The notes: generated by a model not told the origin, from the letters alone. Positions 47,401 through 59,343 are shown, counted from the stretch's first letter. The stretch: 64,000 bases of DNA from Ambrosia x helenae (GCA_030844895.1 CM061227.1:114931603-114995602), one strand, 5' to 3'. Translations and numbers: made by a program.

Positions 47401-47682
47401 TTAGAAGTACACTTCCTAAGTGTTGCCTTTTTGGCCCATATTTTTTCGTGTTTATCCATTCAAGTTAAAACATAACCTAAATCGACCCTTCATAAGTTAA
47501 CGACTAGAAATTGCCACATCTAGTTTAACAACATTTAGCTAATTACTTCGTATTCCCTCGGCAATAAAATGTTGTTGTGTTTACAGATAAGTTTTCCAGA
47601 TTTCAACAATTATGACGAGGAACTCGCGTGGCCTCTGATTCTGGACAACTTTGTTGACTGGGTGAAGTCAAAGCAGAGCTGA
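44451..47682 (+). CDS. DCN1-like protein (DCUN1 domain, cullin neddylation)
   Basis: Helps attach NEDD8/RUB to cullins and so regulates cullin-RING ubiquitin ligases; works with the NEDD8 E2 and the cullin. Nine exons: 44451-44532, 45241-45325, 45440-45514, 45611-45647, 46336-46419, 46530-46590, 46675-46781, 46891-46956, 47587-47682; all junctions are GT-AG and in phase, giving 230 aa. After a Ser/Thr-rich N-terminus (1-27, no UBA domain) the DCUN1 region spans about 35-226: ILMLAWKMQAEKQGYFT (76-92), FYSYAFRYCLTEEKQ (131-145), VINMDQWMGFYRFCNE (184-199) and LAWPLILDNFVDW (212-224). D188, A213 and D219 fit the Asp-Ala-Asp cullin-binding patch. It resembles the short Arabidopsis At1g15860-type member, from memory. 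Intron 8 holds a MITE. Confidence 0.93.
47148..47398. mobile_element. Palindromic-core MITE inside intron 8 of the DCN1-like gene
   Basis: Starts AGGGATGAGCTCGGTACC and ends GTTGCTCATCCCT, inverted ends, with GGTACCGGTAC and GGTATCGGTA inside. Same terminal type as 14931-15217. It lies wholly in intron 8 and leaves the splice sites untouched. Confidence 0.7.
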
Positions 47683-50559
47683 TGAAATATCATCATCATA
47701 AAAAGCAAAGCCAAATTCTTGAGCTAGCTTCATTAATTTTATAGTCTTAATCAATGTCCAGGATTCTGCTGAAACAAGTAAACATCATATGTTGCATAAA
47801 AAAAACATATTCATCTGTTTGTGAACATATTTTATATTCTAATGTAGAGGAAATGAGTGTTTTTTTTTTTTTTTTAAACCAACAAAAAATGCTTTTAATG
47901 ACTTGCCAATAATCATGGGTCATATGTAGCAATAGAATCCTATGAGGGGACTGGAGTGTGGGTCCAGTTACAGGTAGTGCTGGACCTGAAGTGGGTCCCA
48001 GGTACAGGTGTCATTTGAAGTTGCAATGGTGAAAAAAGAATAGGTAGAAATAAAGGGAGACAAATGAGTCAGATGGTGGGTAGAGGAGGATCAAATATAT
48101 TTCTTTCTTAAATGCTCTTATTCGATGTTATTATTGTGTCGTTGGTCCTGCCTGACCAAGGGAGGGAATATCGTTCATTATTCGTGATCTTTTAACCAAC
48201 AGTGGGTGGGATTTATGGCTGGTGGTTAAAACTATGGTGAAAGATTGTAGATTGATGTGTGATTTGTGAACCTTTGTTTGAGGTCCAATTACACATTTTA
48301 AGTTTGTATGATTTTTTTTGTGTGTGTGTGTATTATATGAACTCGGTCTCGTCTAATTGGGTATCTGATTACTCATCTATAGCCGGGTTTGCTGGTTTTT
48401 ATCAAGGGGTTGATCCATGTTTATGATTTTAGGATGCTAAATTTATCTGTTCATATTCCTAAAACCTGATCCCAAACTCATCTAAATCTAAATATTAATA
48501 TGGTACTGACTTGAGGCAATTAGATACAAGTACAATTCTGTGGATTCTACGTTTAAATAGTTTTATGTATTTAACTAAAATATTTTAGACATCATATTAC
48601 TCACATACATTCCATCATTGCCACCTCAAGATTAAAAGTTGAAAAAATTTCTATTTATATATCACTAGTTACATTTATTTATATCTTGTGTTTTAGAGCC
48701 AAGGACTGGGTCTCTCTCTATCCTTAAGGAGAGGTAAGGTTTGCTCACATCCCACTATTCCTAAACCCTACCGATGGCTTTGCTGTTTGTGAGTCTTATT
48801 AGGATTGGTTTTTATTGTTTTGTTATATGATTAAAAGTTTGAAGTTAATTATAGTAGGAAATTTCATTATTGTGAGGTCGAAGTCTCAGAACCAATACAC
48901 ATGTTTTAGTATTAAAAATACTTCTTCCATTTTCCAGATAGTGAAAAATATATTTATATTACTGGCAACCAACTTGGACTTGTTGTACTTAATCTTACCC
49001 CTCATTTGTGGATGACGTTTTTACGAATTAAACTTGTGACATCCATGTCACATGGCAACAACTTTACCGTTTAATCATAGTTTGCTAACATGGATAAGTT
49101 AGTGTGTTTACTGTTGGTTTTAGGTCGATACAAGGATTCCTACTAGTATCCTCGTACCATGCACATAAAAAGTTAAAATTAATCTCACTTGTTCTTGAAT
49201 ACTCAGCTCAATCATAATCTAAATGTACTGGTTTTAAATTTACACAGGTTGATTCGAGTTTTTATGTCTTCTGTTTCTTTTACTTTCTTTATTTTTTTCT
49301 TTTTCAATTAAACAGGCCCTACATTTCTTTTCACATAATTAAAGAGTACCTAAGCAATACATCACAATAATAACGCTTGACCATACACCATATGCAAATG
49401 AATAGCTCCAGGGAGACAAATGAATTGTGCCTACACTAGTGAATCTAGTACAAGTTCATATTGTTATTTTATGGTAAAACAAAATTACAATTCTAGCTTT
49501 TGCTTTTTCTTTTCGAAATGGTCATCGACTGAAAAGTTCAGATCAATGTACATATGCACTGACGTGACATTAAGTTTGACACTTTGACCTTACCCGCCAT
49601 ACAAAAAAAAAAAAAATAATAATAAAAAAAAATATTAGAATGCCATCTTGATTCAAAGCTTTCCTAGCGGTGCACCAATGTGGTGCAAAGTTACAACGGG
49701 CTTTTTTAAGGAATTAACCTTTTAGCATGATCGCAAAAGTCGCTAAGTGCTATTAAGTCAGTCAATAGGGTAGTTGCGAATACTCGGTCTAGGCGGCGAA
49801 TACTCGGGGTGTATTCGGACATGAAAAACTATAAGGTAATTTATCATTTCCGAATACACCCGAGAAATGTTGACTGAGTTGAAGAAGAGACGAGAAAGCC
49901 GAGAAGCATGTCCACTCTCCTCCAAGAAGGGGTTTTTCCTCCACCAGAGCATGTTTGGCTCTCCTTATTTCTACCTCCTTATGACTTATAACTTTTCCAA
50001 AAAGTTAATAAGTTAAGAAAAGTGTTTGGCAAAAGGAAAATGATTTTTTGTTTTAACTTTTTGTTTGCCTATGATAAATTGTTTTGGAAAAGTAAGGGAG
50101 GAGTGACTTTTTGAACCTCGTTATAACTTATTGATGGTTATTTACCTACATGCCCTTCTTATATCCTTATACATACCCTGGCATCTAGCTTAAGTGGCTA
50201 ATGTTACATGTGTGTGAGATTAATTTTGTTCTCTCTATATATTTATAAAATTTACGGCCCAAATAAAAAAAGTAAGTAAAATAATATGTGATTTAATTGC
50301 TTATATGCAACATTTATATTTCGTAACTTTTTTTTATGTATATACATTTCTTATAAAAAAAAGTGTGTAATTTTGCTTATATGTATATTTTGTAATTTTA
50401 TATATATACTTTCTATTTTGACGTAACTAGGTAAGTTTTAAGAAATGAAATATCATATTTAGAGGAATTGGCACACACTTTTCATGCGTAGCGCATTGTG
50501 GTATTTTTTTTTTAAAGTGGCGCATAGTTATATATGTAAATTTGTGCATCTACGTGACA
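47683..50559. other. 3' flank of the DCN1-like gene and intergenic stretch
   Basis: No gene recognised. About 48335-48480 has GGGTATCTGATTACTC-type motifs. About 48700-48820 resembles a plus-strand SINE 3' end (GAGAGGTAAGGTTTGCTCAC). About 49955-50140 has TGTTTGGC ends of an unclassified small element. Confidence 0.4.
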
Positions 50560-50568
50560 TGCATTGAG

Positions 50569-50909
50569 CCAGAGCCGGCCCTTAATAGGGGCGGCACGGG
50601 CGACGGTCTCAGGCCCGAAAATCCCGAAGGCTCGAGGTTTTTTTAAATATATATTTTTATGTGTTGTGGGCTATTATGATCAATTTTTTTTTACCATTAA
50701 CCTATCTAATAAGGCCCTAAATCATTTAATTTTCAAACCCATCAAAACATACCCAACCCAAAATGAAACTTAAACAATTTAAAGAACAATTTTGTGGGCC
50801 TAATATGTGAGTGCGGGAGAATTTGAAAGGGAATGTGAGGGACGAGGGCCCAGTTCATTTGTGGTGGCCCCAGGCCCAAAACATTTTTATAGTTCTCGGA
50901 GACAGCCCT
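50569..50909. mobile_element. hAT-like non-autonomous element
   Basis: About 340 bp with ends AGAGCCGGCCCTTAAT and GGAGACAGCCCT. The flanks share TGCATTGAGC (50560-50569 and 50909-50918); after allowing for overlap with the termini this is an 8-10 bp duplication, as for hAT elements. Non-coding. Confidence 0.6.
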
Positions 50910-50917
50910 GCATTGAG

Positions 50918-51283
50918 CATAGGTGTAAGTTATTTGTTGACTTGGCTAAGCTAAGCTGTAACCATGTATTAATTTCTATGAACGATTTTAACACAATATT
51001 TCAAGTAGCTAAAATTGTTGCATCAAATGTAACACAACACAAAAGTTTGATTTGTACGAAATAACAGATCGTAATGTATAAAGGTTCAGCTCTTGTTAGG
51101 TGAAACAGTTGCACAGGATATGATAATTACATAAGCCTTTTTTAAGAAGCAAAAGGAGACATATCCCACCATCACCAGATCTCAGAAAACACGACATATA
51201 TGATTGTTACACAAAATAATCAAAAACTTTAAAAAAACAAAAAAGATTAAATCAAAGTTTGTTTACAGAAAAAATAAAGCATG
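50918..51283. other. 3' flank of the DeSI-like gene
   Basis: AT-rich sequence between the hAT-like element and the stop codon of the minus-strand isopeptidase gene; presumably its 3' UTR and downstream region. No other feature. Confidence 0.4.
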
Positions 51284-52240
51284 TTATGATTTAGAAGAAT
51301 CTAGAAACAAAGGTGAAGGTGGAGGAAGAGAAGCTGTGATTCTATGACTTCTACTCCCACCCGATTTTTCGGACTCAGGCGAAAAACTACTAGTCGAGGT
51401 GGACATGCTCCTCAGCTTTCGCGTCTCTTCGTTATGCACTTTGTTATCTTCTATTCCGATTTTAGTTGAACATATACTCGCCGGAATTATGCAATTGCAC
51501 AAAAAACCTGTAGCATCAACATTAAAAAAAATCATTCATGAATTTGTTGACGATTAGACAAAGTGGCAGGTAAACAGGCAACAAGCTATGTCTCAGCCCT
51601 TTTGTATAGCAAAACCGATGTTACTAAAAACAAAGTATTGGTCTTAGGGGTGGAAAAATTGCTATGTACGACCCACTGAACCCTGTTTAGGAATTCCACA
51701 GCTTTTGTTACAATTGTCATTTTTGTTTAACAAATTGGAATACCGATTCTGGCGAGCCGATTGATCCAACTAGGGATTGATTTGCCGGTGAGTCTAAGAC
51801 ATACGTCATTGCAAAAGTGATTGCAATTTTTGGTAATGAGATTATATGAAACTCCTTTGTAATCTTCAGATAGCTCCTCCATGATTCCTCTAACCTCATT
51901 CAGATTCTTCTCCGTCCATCCGATTAGAATCTGCTTCCTGAAGGTAAATCCTTCGCATTGTTTTGGTTCGCCTTCGAATATGCCAGTCGTCTCTTGTTCG
52001 TGACATCCAAATGCATACTCAACTCCATGAACTAATACCAAAAAAAAAAAATATTATTAGACAAACAAGTCCAAAAATCAAATATTGTGTGGTAATCAAA
52101 TTACCTTGCACGCCAGAGTGATAGACACCGAGGCCGAGCCAATACGCATAGCCATTCATGGTAGTGAGATCATATACATTGAGGTATACGGGAACCGATC
52201 CTTCCTTTCGGCACTTTATCGAGTTTCCTCTACACAGCAT
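51284..52240 (-). CDS. PPPDE-domain deSI-like isopeptidase
   Basis: A predicted cysteine isopeptidase of the PPPDE/DeSI family, whose studied members remove SUMO (or ubiquitin) from proteins. Three exons on the minus strand: 52240-52105, 52031-51744 and 51507-51284; GT-AG introns, in-phase, 215 aa. The PPPDE fold spans about residues 15-145: VPVYLNVYDLTTMNGYAYWL, then GVYHSGV with the catalytic His41, HGVEYAFG, and NLITKNCNHFCNDV with the catalytic Cys115. SWINRLARIGFLCNCIIP closes the domain across the second junction. The C-terminal 60 residues are Ser-rich and basic and look disordered. Both catalytic residues are present, so it is probably active. The ATG chosen is the first in the exon. 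Confidence 0.92.
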
Positions 52241-52590
52241 CTTTATGTTGTAACAGATTTTTAACTCGAGTTAACTAATTAAGAAAATGCAGTTTAACAA
52301 AAATAAAAGTTTTAAAAACTGAAATGCATTGGATGCAAATGTTGGAATTAATATAGTGGAGGGTTATGTTGGTGTCACTGGCGGGATATAAGTACCACAT
52401 CCTCTGCTTTATGGCGGGACCATCACCATTGCTCTTTGTTATACCAAAAAAAAAAAAAAAAAAATGGATGGTTCGTTCATAAATATTACAATTTAAAATG
52501 GTTGTTATTAAAATACCAACAATATTTTGGTCTTAAATTCCTACTTTGAAGATATTTTTGTTTATTTTTTTCGAACGACAAATGTTACAT

Positions 52591-52970
52591 CATCATCATA
52601 CTCAGTTAATCTCACCAATAGCAAAAACTAAGATAGGGTCTGAGGATGGTAAGATGTAGATAGCCTTACCTCTACCCCGTGGGAATAGAGATGCTGCTTC
52701 CAGTGAGATCCCCGGCTCAATAGTGGTTTTGTATCAAGCCTTAGACATAAGGCACATAACACTTAGCAATCGGGACAAACCCGACTAATGCATGTACCCC
52801 CTTGTCTTTTGGCTATCAACACCACCACCTGATGTATGATTAACCGTCCGTCATTTTTAAAGTTATTTTCACAAAATTAGTAAAATAACGTTAAAATTAA
52901 TGCAACTTTACTTTTGCCCCTCAAGGGCCACACATATATACATTATATGCGCAGAGCCGTAAGCGGGCCG
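52591..52970 (-). mobile_element. SINE, copy 2
   Basis: 380 bp with a perfect 18-bp duplication GAACGACAAATGTTACAT at 52573-52590 and 52971-52988, proving retroposition. Closely similar to 5577-5969. On the minus strand the 3' end carries the angiosperm-SINE-like block (TTACCATCCTCAGACCC, then TGAGATTAACTGAGTATGATG) and a GAT tail. It lies upstream of the DeSI-like gene. Confidence 0.82.
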
Positions 52971-52988
52971 GAACGACAAATGTTACAT

Positions 52989-54195
52989 GTATTCTGAATT
53001 ACTCTCTTTTTGCCCGGTTTGAACTAGAGACCTCCTCTTTAAGAGGCATGTGCCTCTGTCAAGTGGGTTAGCCCCATGTTAGCGAAGATGTTTTTGTTTA
53101 AACATGGATTAAATGTGTTTGGAACAATGGTACAAAATGGTTTTAAAAGAAAGGTAGAAAATGGACAAAGCTAATTAAAGGGTACTGCATAGTTGTTTCA
53201 CTTCATGTTTATAGATCCTCATCTTGTATTTTGGATTCATCTTCGCGTACGGTGGTCACTGATACATCATTATTCACGTTAGGTGCGGCTTTGCGACAAA
53301 ACATGCTAGTTCATTTAGTTATTTAGACATGCTCATTCCTGGATTAGTTTAAAACTTTAGTACGTCAATTTTTTTAAGTACTGCGTGTCGCTGTAAAACT
53401 TTGTCTAAATAGTTTATTTTTATTTTTGCAATTAAGGCGATTAATTATAGAAATTAACATGGTAGTCTACATTAACATTATACATGTTGTTACAGCATCG
53501 TACCTGCATTATGCATTTGACATATTTTATATTTAAAAATCTACTGATACATCTTAAAAATTAAAAAAAAAAAAAAAAGGCAAAATTTATTTGTATACAA
53601 AAATTTGAATCTCAAAATACATTGTTGATAATAGATAAATATACAAACAATTAAATTCGTGTTCTGATTAAAAGGGTTGATATTAAAATATTCAAGCAGA
53701 TTGATTTTAATAAATCGAAAAGTAAGAGGATGATGATTACGTGTAATGGAGAAGTGTGTTGCTAATCAATGCAGGGTGGAGCTTGAATAATAATAGAGTG
53801 TTATGATGACCTGTGATTAATTCAGGTTCTTTTTTATTTCTTAAATAATACAATCCATTAAAAACTTAAAGTTGCAAGATAATTTTGCCTTCTGCTAAAT
53901 GTTTGAAGTTCCTATATTAAATTGTGCTGAATCATTTTGGTTTACTGGCTACTTCTGTAACCCTTATATGACTGATTTCAATGAATGAAAAGTGTACGTA
54001 CTCTAGAAGTGCTTGCACGTATGGTCGTACATTGATTGCGAGTTCACAGCATGACAAAACCAGTAACTCATATCAATAAGCGGCACATAAATGTTTGCTT
54101 TCAGGCAGCTAAGGTCATGGCGTCGCACGAAGCCTCAAAACACGACTATATTGGGTTTTACGGAGCCTTGATTTGGGCTCGGATTAGAAGACAAT
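52989..54195. other. Intergenic stretch; weak tRNA-like fragment
   Basis: At about 52995-53075 the minus strand has CTAACCCACTTGACAG and TAGTTCAAACCGGG, which look like degraded A and B boxes. Remaining sequence is AT-rich with no convincing gene; an open stretch at 54036-54311 runs into the LINE 3' UTR and has no recognised domain. Confidence 0.35.
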
Positions 54196-54198
54196 TAA

Positions 54199-55725
54199 GT
54201 GTTTTTTTGAAGAATAACTTTCGTTACCACCAAAAGCAGGCTATCCCGAAGGCAGAAATAACAAGCCAAAAACCAAAAAGTCAAAAAACGATTACATCAA
54301 ATAAAAAATAGACTATCTATCCCAATCCACTATATCGTCTTTGAATCTATGCTGTACCGAAGGAAAGCCAAAGTCTTGATGTCCGTCACTAACTCCACCA
54401 CCTTCGAGACCTTGTTGGAAAATACCTTGTCGTTTCTAGCTTTTCACAAAACCCAACAAGCGATAATGATGACCCCTTTAAGCACTTCCTTCTTGGTACC
54501 CATCGTCCCACACAAATCGTGCATCATCATTCATCACCATGTCTTTAATATGAAAAGCATATATATCCGGAATACGACACCATCTTGAGATTCCGTTCCA
54601 AACCCCGGCCGAAAAACCACAACCCGTAAACAAATGTTCCGCGGATTCTTCCTCAATCTCGCACCATTCACATAACGGGTTAACCACTTGAATGTTTCTC
54701 CTTATCAAAGCCTTTTTTGTCGGTAAACGATCCAAAAAAAGGCGCCACATAAAAATATTGCATTTAAGTGGCACCCACTTGCTCCAAGTAAACCCAAAGC
54801 GTTCTCCATTACCCGGCGACCCATTTATCCATTTCTTAACCTCAGATACAGAAAAATCTTTTTGTCGCCCATTAAACCAAACCCAATTATCCTTCCTATC
54901 ATACATATTGACCTTACTCAACAAGTCTTTCAAGCCATTCTTTTCTTCGACCTCTTTTGATGAACCTAAATACCTCTTCCAACTCCAAATAAACATTCGG
55001 CTAGCCCCTTGAATCCTCATCCGATCACAGACAAGCACTCTTTTCTCTTTTTCTGACTCAAACAATCTAGGAAACTTAACGTTAAATGGTTCCTCACCTA
55101 ACCACGTGTCCACCCAAAATCTAATGCCTTTCCCATCTCTTAGTTGACCTCGAATGACACTATTAATACCTCTACCATCGACTTTTATTTTATTCCACAT
55201 CGATGAACAATTGTTCCAAACACTAGTGTAAGCATTATTCACCGAAACAATACCCCAACAACGGCTAGAACCATGAATAGACATCACATCCATTTTACAA
55301 TCAAAGCTTTATTATTAAGCTCAAGTCTAACAATTCCCACCCCCCCCCCTCCGCAATGGATTTTGTAACCGTATCCCACGATACCCAACTTAATTTTCTA
55401 ACCTCGTCGGACCCACCCCATAAAAACCATCTCATCAAACCTTCCAACTCGTCAATTATTTTCTTCGGAGCCTTGAACAGAGAAAAATAATAAGTCGGAA
55501 GACTATTAAGAACTGATTTGATCAACTTCACCCGACCTCCAATTGAAAGGGATGTCGCCTTCCATTGCGATAATCGCCTTCTAAACGTGGTTACCACCGG
55601 TTCCCAATTAGTTATCCGATTCATATTCGCACCTACTTTAATACCCAAATAGGTAAACGGAAATACACCCCCTTTGCAACCAAGAGAAGTCGCCCTATCC
55701 TTCAACTCATTATTAGTTTTCTTTA
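54199..55725 (-). pseudogene. Second LINE, 5'-truncated and broken
   Basis: Minus-strand ORF2 remnant in pieces. 55705-55301 has FPFTYLGIKVGANM and SIGGRVKLIKSVLNSLPTYY of the reverse transcriptase's end. 55293-54478 has the zf-RVT region KWVPLKCNIFMWRLFLDRLP and CEWCEIEEESAEHLFTGC. A third frame below 54478 has KGVIIIACWVL and KARNDKVFS. At least two frameshifts and one extra stop separate them. The 3' UTR (CTTCGGGATAGCC, about 54244-54256) and a short A-tail (plus-strand T-run near 54200) mark the 3' end. It adjoins the copia relic at about 55725. Confidence 0.8.
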
Positions 55726-55726
55726 A

Positions 55727-55973
55727 TTAGCCCATTATTAGTTTTCTTGGAGATTAAGTAGTAAACCCTAATCTATAATTATAAATAGACATCTTGTACT
55801 TGTAATTCCTCATCACGAGTGAGGTAGAAAGCAATAATAAAAGTATCCTGGTTGCAGCCCGTGGAAGTAGATCAGCCGACCGAACCACGTAAATCCTTGT
55901 GTTCTCGTGTTCGTTTATTTTCTGCAAATTAATCGATTGTGTGTGTGTTGCTTCCGCGTGCGTATACCTAACA
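55727..55973 (+). repeat. 5' LTR (partial) of a copia-type element
   Basis: Ends CCTAACA at 55973, followed by ACTGGTATCAGAGC, the Met-tRNA-type primer site (55976-55987). Includes a TATA-like TTATAAATAG near 55778. The left edge is uncertain because of a 16-bp duplicated CATTATTAGTTTTCTT (55708-55723 and 55733-55748). The segment CTTGTGTTCTCGTGTTCG recurs at 57707, the remnant of the 3' LTR. Confidence 0.7.
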
Positions 55974-56503
55974 ACTGGTATCAGAGCTTTGGCTCGTTAC
56001 ACACGATTCACAGGGAGAAGAGTTGGTTGATTAGGGTTAGTTGCCGGCAGCCGTAGCTGTCAAACCCAGGCATCAATCGAGCTTCTTTAAAGTCGCCACG
56101 GTATTTTCTATTGGTGTTTGTGTTTGATCGAGCAGGAGAAAGAAAAGTTCTATTGTTTCTTTTTTTTTATTGTGGCTCTCAAGAAATAGTAAAAGAGTTT
56201 TATTTGACAAATTCCAAAAACAATAATTGGTGTTGTTTTACTACGTGTCTACACCAAAAGGAAGTATTTTGTTATTATTTTTTTTTTGGTCTCACCTCAA
56301 GAAAAAGTAACCAAAAGTCAAGGTAGAAAGGGTATTGAGTTTCGAAGATCAGTTTTTTTTACCAGCTTGACCAACATGTGTTCGACAGTTTGTTTGATGA
56401 TCAAAGAAACGTGAACTAGGTGTCTTCTGTTTCCATTTGTTTCAGTTTTGGTTTTTAGTTTATTTTTCAATTTCAGATTCGTTTAGTCGTGTTATTGATT
56501 ATC

Positions 56504-57659
56504 ATGGCAGAAGACGGGAAGGGGCAAATTGATAAGTTTAACGGTACATATTTCAGTTGGTGGAAAATGCAGATTGAGGCATTATTGGTTTAGAAAGATC
56601 TAGATATTGTGTTATCAGGTGATAGACCAGATAAGATGATACCAGCAGTTTGGGAATCTAAAGATAGGAAAGCCAGGGCAGCTATTACATTGGCATTGTC
56701 AAAGAATGTGGCATTTAACATCATGAAGGAAACCAGAGCAAGAGGTATGATGTTAGCCCTATCTAACATGTACGAAAAGTCTTCGGCAGCTAACAAGGTT
56801 TTTTTTATTCAAGAGCTGGTAAATACAAGGATGAGAGAAGGCAATTCAGTTACAAAGCACATCAACAGGTTGAATTCGATTTTAGCAAGACTTGTGTCAG
56901 TGGACATTAAATTCGTAGATGAAGTTCAGGCTTTACTACTGTTATCATCATTGCCAGATAGTTGGTCATGGACTGTTACAGCGATTACTAGTTCTACCAG
57001 CGAGTTCACTTTTGATGGGATTTAGGATCTTATTCTAGGCGAAGATGTCAGACGAAGAAATTCAGGTGGATCATCAAATAAATTACTGAATGTTGGCAGA
57101 GGAAGGAAGAATAACAGAGGTAGTGGGAGCAAGAACAGGATGAGGAGTTAGTCTAGGGCTCGAAGTGATATTACTTGTTGGAACTTGGAACTGTAAAGAG
57201 GTTGGACATTTTAGGAATCAATGTCGAAACGAGAAGAAAGAACTTAACACTGCATCAGACTACTCAGATGATGACGCATTAATCTGTTGTGTAGAGAGTT
57301 ATGTGGATTCCTGGGTCATGGATTTTGGTGCTTCATTTCACGCTACCCACAACACTGAAGCATTGCAGAATTTGAAGAAAGGTGACTCTGGTAAGGTAAG
57401 ACTGGCAAACAATGATATTCTTGATGTTACGGGCATGGGTGATATGGATATAGTAACTTCAGCCAGTTCTTGGACTTTGAAGGATGTCAGGGTGATTCCA
57501 AGCTTAAAGAAACAGTTAATTTTCGTTGGGCAGTTGGATAAACAGGGACATGAGGTTAAATTCGGGAACGGGCAGTGGAAAGTTGTTAAGGGAAATCTTG
57601 TCATTGCTCGAGGAAGAAAGTGAGGTTCGCTTTACATGGCTAGTTTACCGTCTGAGGGA
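56504..57659 (+). pseudogene. Ty1/copia gag-protease remnant
   Basis: Begins MAEDGKGQIDKFNGTYFSWW, the copia gag N-terminal block. TAG stops lie at 56591 and 57023, a third in RMRS* near 57148. Gag continues with SKNVAFNIMKETRARGMM and LLLLSSLPDSW. A 7-bp repeat of TGGAACT near 57177-57190 breaks the frame inside the zinc knuckle, which otherwise reads CKEVGHFRNQC. The protease region follows (SWVMDFGASFHATHN), with the usual DSGA or DTGA changed to DFGA. A TGA at 57621 precedes GSLYMA of the gag pre-integrase block. Integrase and reverse transcriptase are missing. Confidence 0.85.
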
Positions 57660-57699
57660 GTGACCGTCCCAGTTCAAGAGAGAAACAAAGTCGGGTTCA

Positions 57700-57765
57700 C
57701 AGAATCTTGTGTTCTCGTGTTCGTTTATTTTCTGCAGATTAATCAATTGTGTATGTGTATTGAAA
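57700..57765 (+). repeat. 3' LTR fragment of the copia relic
   Basis: About 60 bases match the 5' LTR (CTTGTGTTCTCGTGTTCG then TTTATTTTCTGCAGATTAAT). It joins directly to the pre-integrase region, so an internal deletion removed the rest of pol and most of the 3' LTR. Confidence 0.7.
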
Positions 57766-57804
57766 TAATAGAGGTGAACCCATATATGTTATAATCAACC
57801 AGTG

Positions 57805-58504
57805 TTCCAACGGTTAAGGGTTTTTGTCGTGCCCATTGAAGGACTTGGGCAACAGATGTCGGCTGTTGAATATAGGGTTGTTCTCAGATACCGGCTCATG
57901 ATACATTTTTCCCCTTGGATGAACCATGCCCCATTTGCAAAAAAGCCTGTCTGGATAGATTTGGTGAGTATGCACTTCACTACAAGGAACTACTGGGGTT
58001 TAAGTACCACTATGACTTGGTCAGAGATGTTCTATGGGATGTGCTTTGACGTGCTAGGATCTCGGCCAAGAAAGAAGCACCGGTTAATTTTTTGACTGAT
58101 CCACAGGAGGGGAGATCTAGCTTACGCCCTGTAGATGTTCTTGTGTTTGGTTGGGTGGGAGGCAAACATGCGTGTGCTGACCTTACTAGGGTATCCCCCT
58201 TGGTACGTTTGCGGTAAAACGGTTTTGTATCAGGACAGGTGGTTTTGAGAGCGGAAACTAAAAAGGTCGCTAGGCACGAAGCAACTTGTTTTGAGAACCA
58301 GCACGTGTTCCTGCTTTTTGCTTTCGACATATTTGGATCTCTGACCCTGAGGCAGTGCATTTCTTGGAACGAGTGTAGAAGGTGGTCCACAGAAACTCGC
58401 AGAGCCCTAGGAACCAATGATTTGTATTTAGTAGGATAGGCTTTGCGATTCAAAAAGATATAGCGGTGCAACTTGTTGCCCGTTTACCTACTACCCAAAT
58501 GTAA
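57805..58504 (+). pseudogene. Decayed retroelement-type C-terminal domain, copy B
   Basis: In one frame with two stops and one slip: LRYRLMI, a Cys block CPICKKACLDRFGEYALHY, DLVRDVLWDVL, then EAPVNFLTDPQEGRS, LRPVDVLVFGWVGGKHACAD, HEATCFENQHVFLLFAFDIF and finally FAIQKDIAVQLVARLP before TAA at 58502. The sixth Cys/His position (HY where HC would be expected) is lost. The arrangement Cys-x2-Cys plus RP-x-DV plus D resembles the C-terminal zinc finger and restriction-like endonuclease of some non-LTR retroelements; that is inference. A fragment of the same family is at 6016-6290. Confidence 0.6.
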
Positions 58505-59343
58505 CTTGTTTAAAAGAAATATAACATTCGTAAAAGTTTAGGGTTCTAATTTCTGTCGAAGATACCCGTGTTCGAGTTCCAATAATGAAAGTTTTTTATT
58601 TTATTTTTTTAAATTCCAAAAATTACATCTATATTAATAGACCAACCATTTAAATAGTTAGGTTTTACTTTTTCTATTTTGGCCATTTTTTTTTAAGCTG
58701 AGTTTTTTCCCCAATTTTGGCCAGGACCATGTTTTTTTTAAGTTATGTTCTTCTTTTTCCGTTTTGGCCACTTTTTTTTTAAGTTAAGTTTTTCTTTTTT
58801 CATTTTGGCCACCACCATGTTTTTTTTAAGTTAGGTTTTTCTTTTTCCATTTTGGCCACCATTTTGTTTGTAGTGTTTTTTTTTTCTATTTACGCCCCAT
58901 GTAATTTAGTGTCTTGCCATTTAATGCGCTTTTTTTTTACCGATTTCGCACGGTTTCGTTTTTTGTTCGTTTAGTACTAAACATGGTTTTACGACTCATT
59001 TTCCCACTATGTTTTAACGTTATGTAGGTCACTTGGTATTAATAGCTATCTATATGAGTTGCAGCAGACTTATGTAAGTCACTTGGTGTTAATAGCTATC
59101 TATATGAGTTGTAGCAGACGAATTTTTAACGCGCTTTTTTTATCGATTTCGCACGGGTTTGGTTTTTGTTCGTTTAGTACTTAACCTGGTTTTACGACTC
59201 GATTTCCCGCTATGTTTTAACGTTATGTAAGTCATTTGGTGTTAATCTATCTATATAATAAATGAAAACACTAGGGTTGAATTCTAGCTTTTTAGAGGGT
59301 CTTCAAGGATCCAACTTCTAAATGGAGCTCCATGAAAAAGTAT
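58505..59343. repeat. Degenerate tandem repeats upstream of the first B3-like unit
   Basis: About 58670-58870 has four to five copies of a roughly 50-60 bp unit (TTTTGGCCA, then TTTTTTTTAAGTTAGGTTTT). About 58930-59250 has two copies of a unit with CGATTTCGCACGG, GTTCGTTTAGTACT and TTTTAACGTTATGTA, plus repeated AATAGCTATCTATATGAGTT. No coding sequence. Confidence 0.6.

Noticed and set aside
54036..54311. Open stretch of 91 codons
   Set aside because: Its second half is the complement of the LINE 3' UTR and its first half shows no recognised domain.
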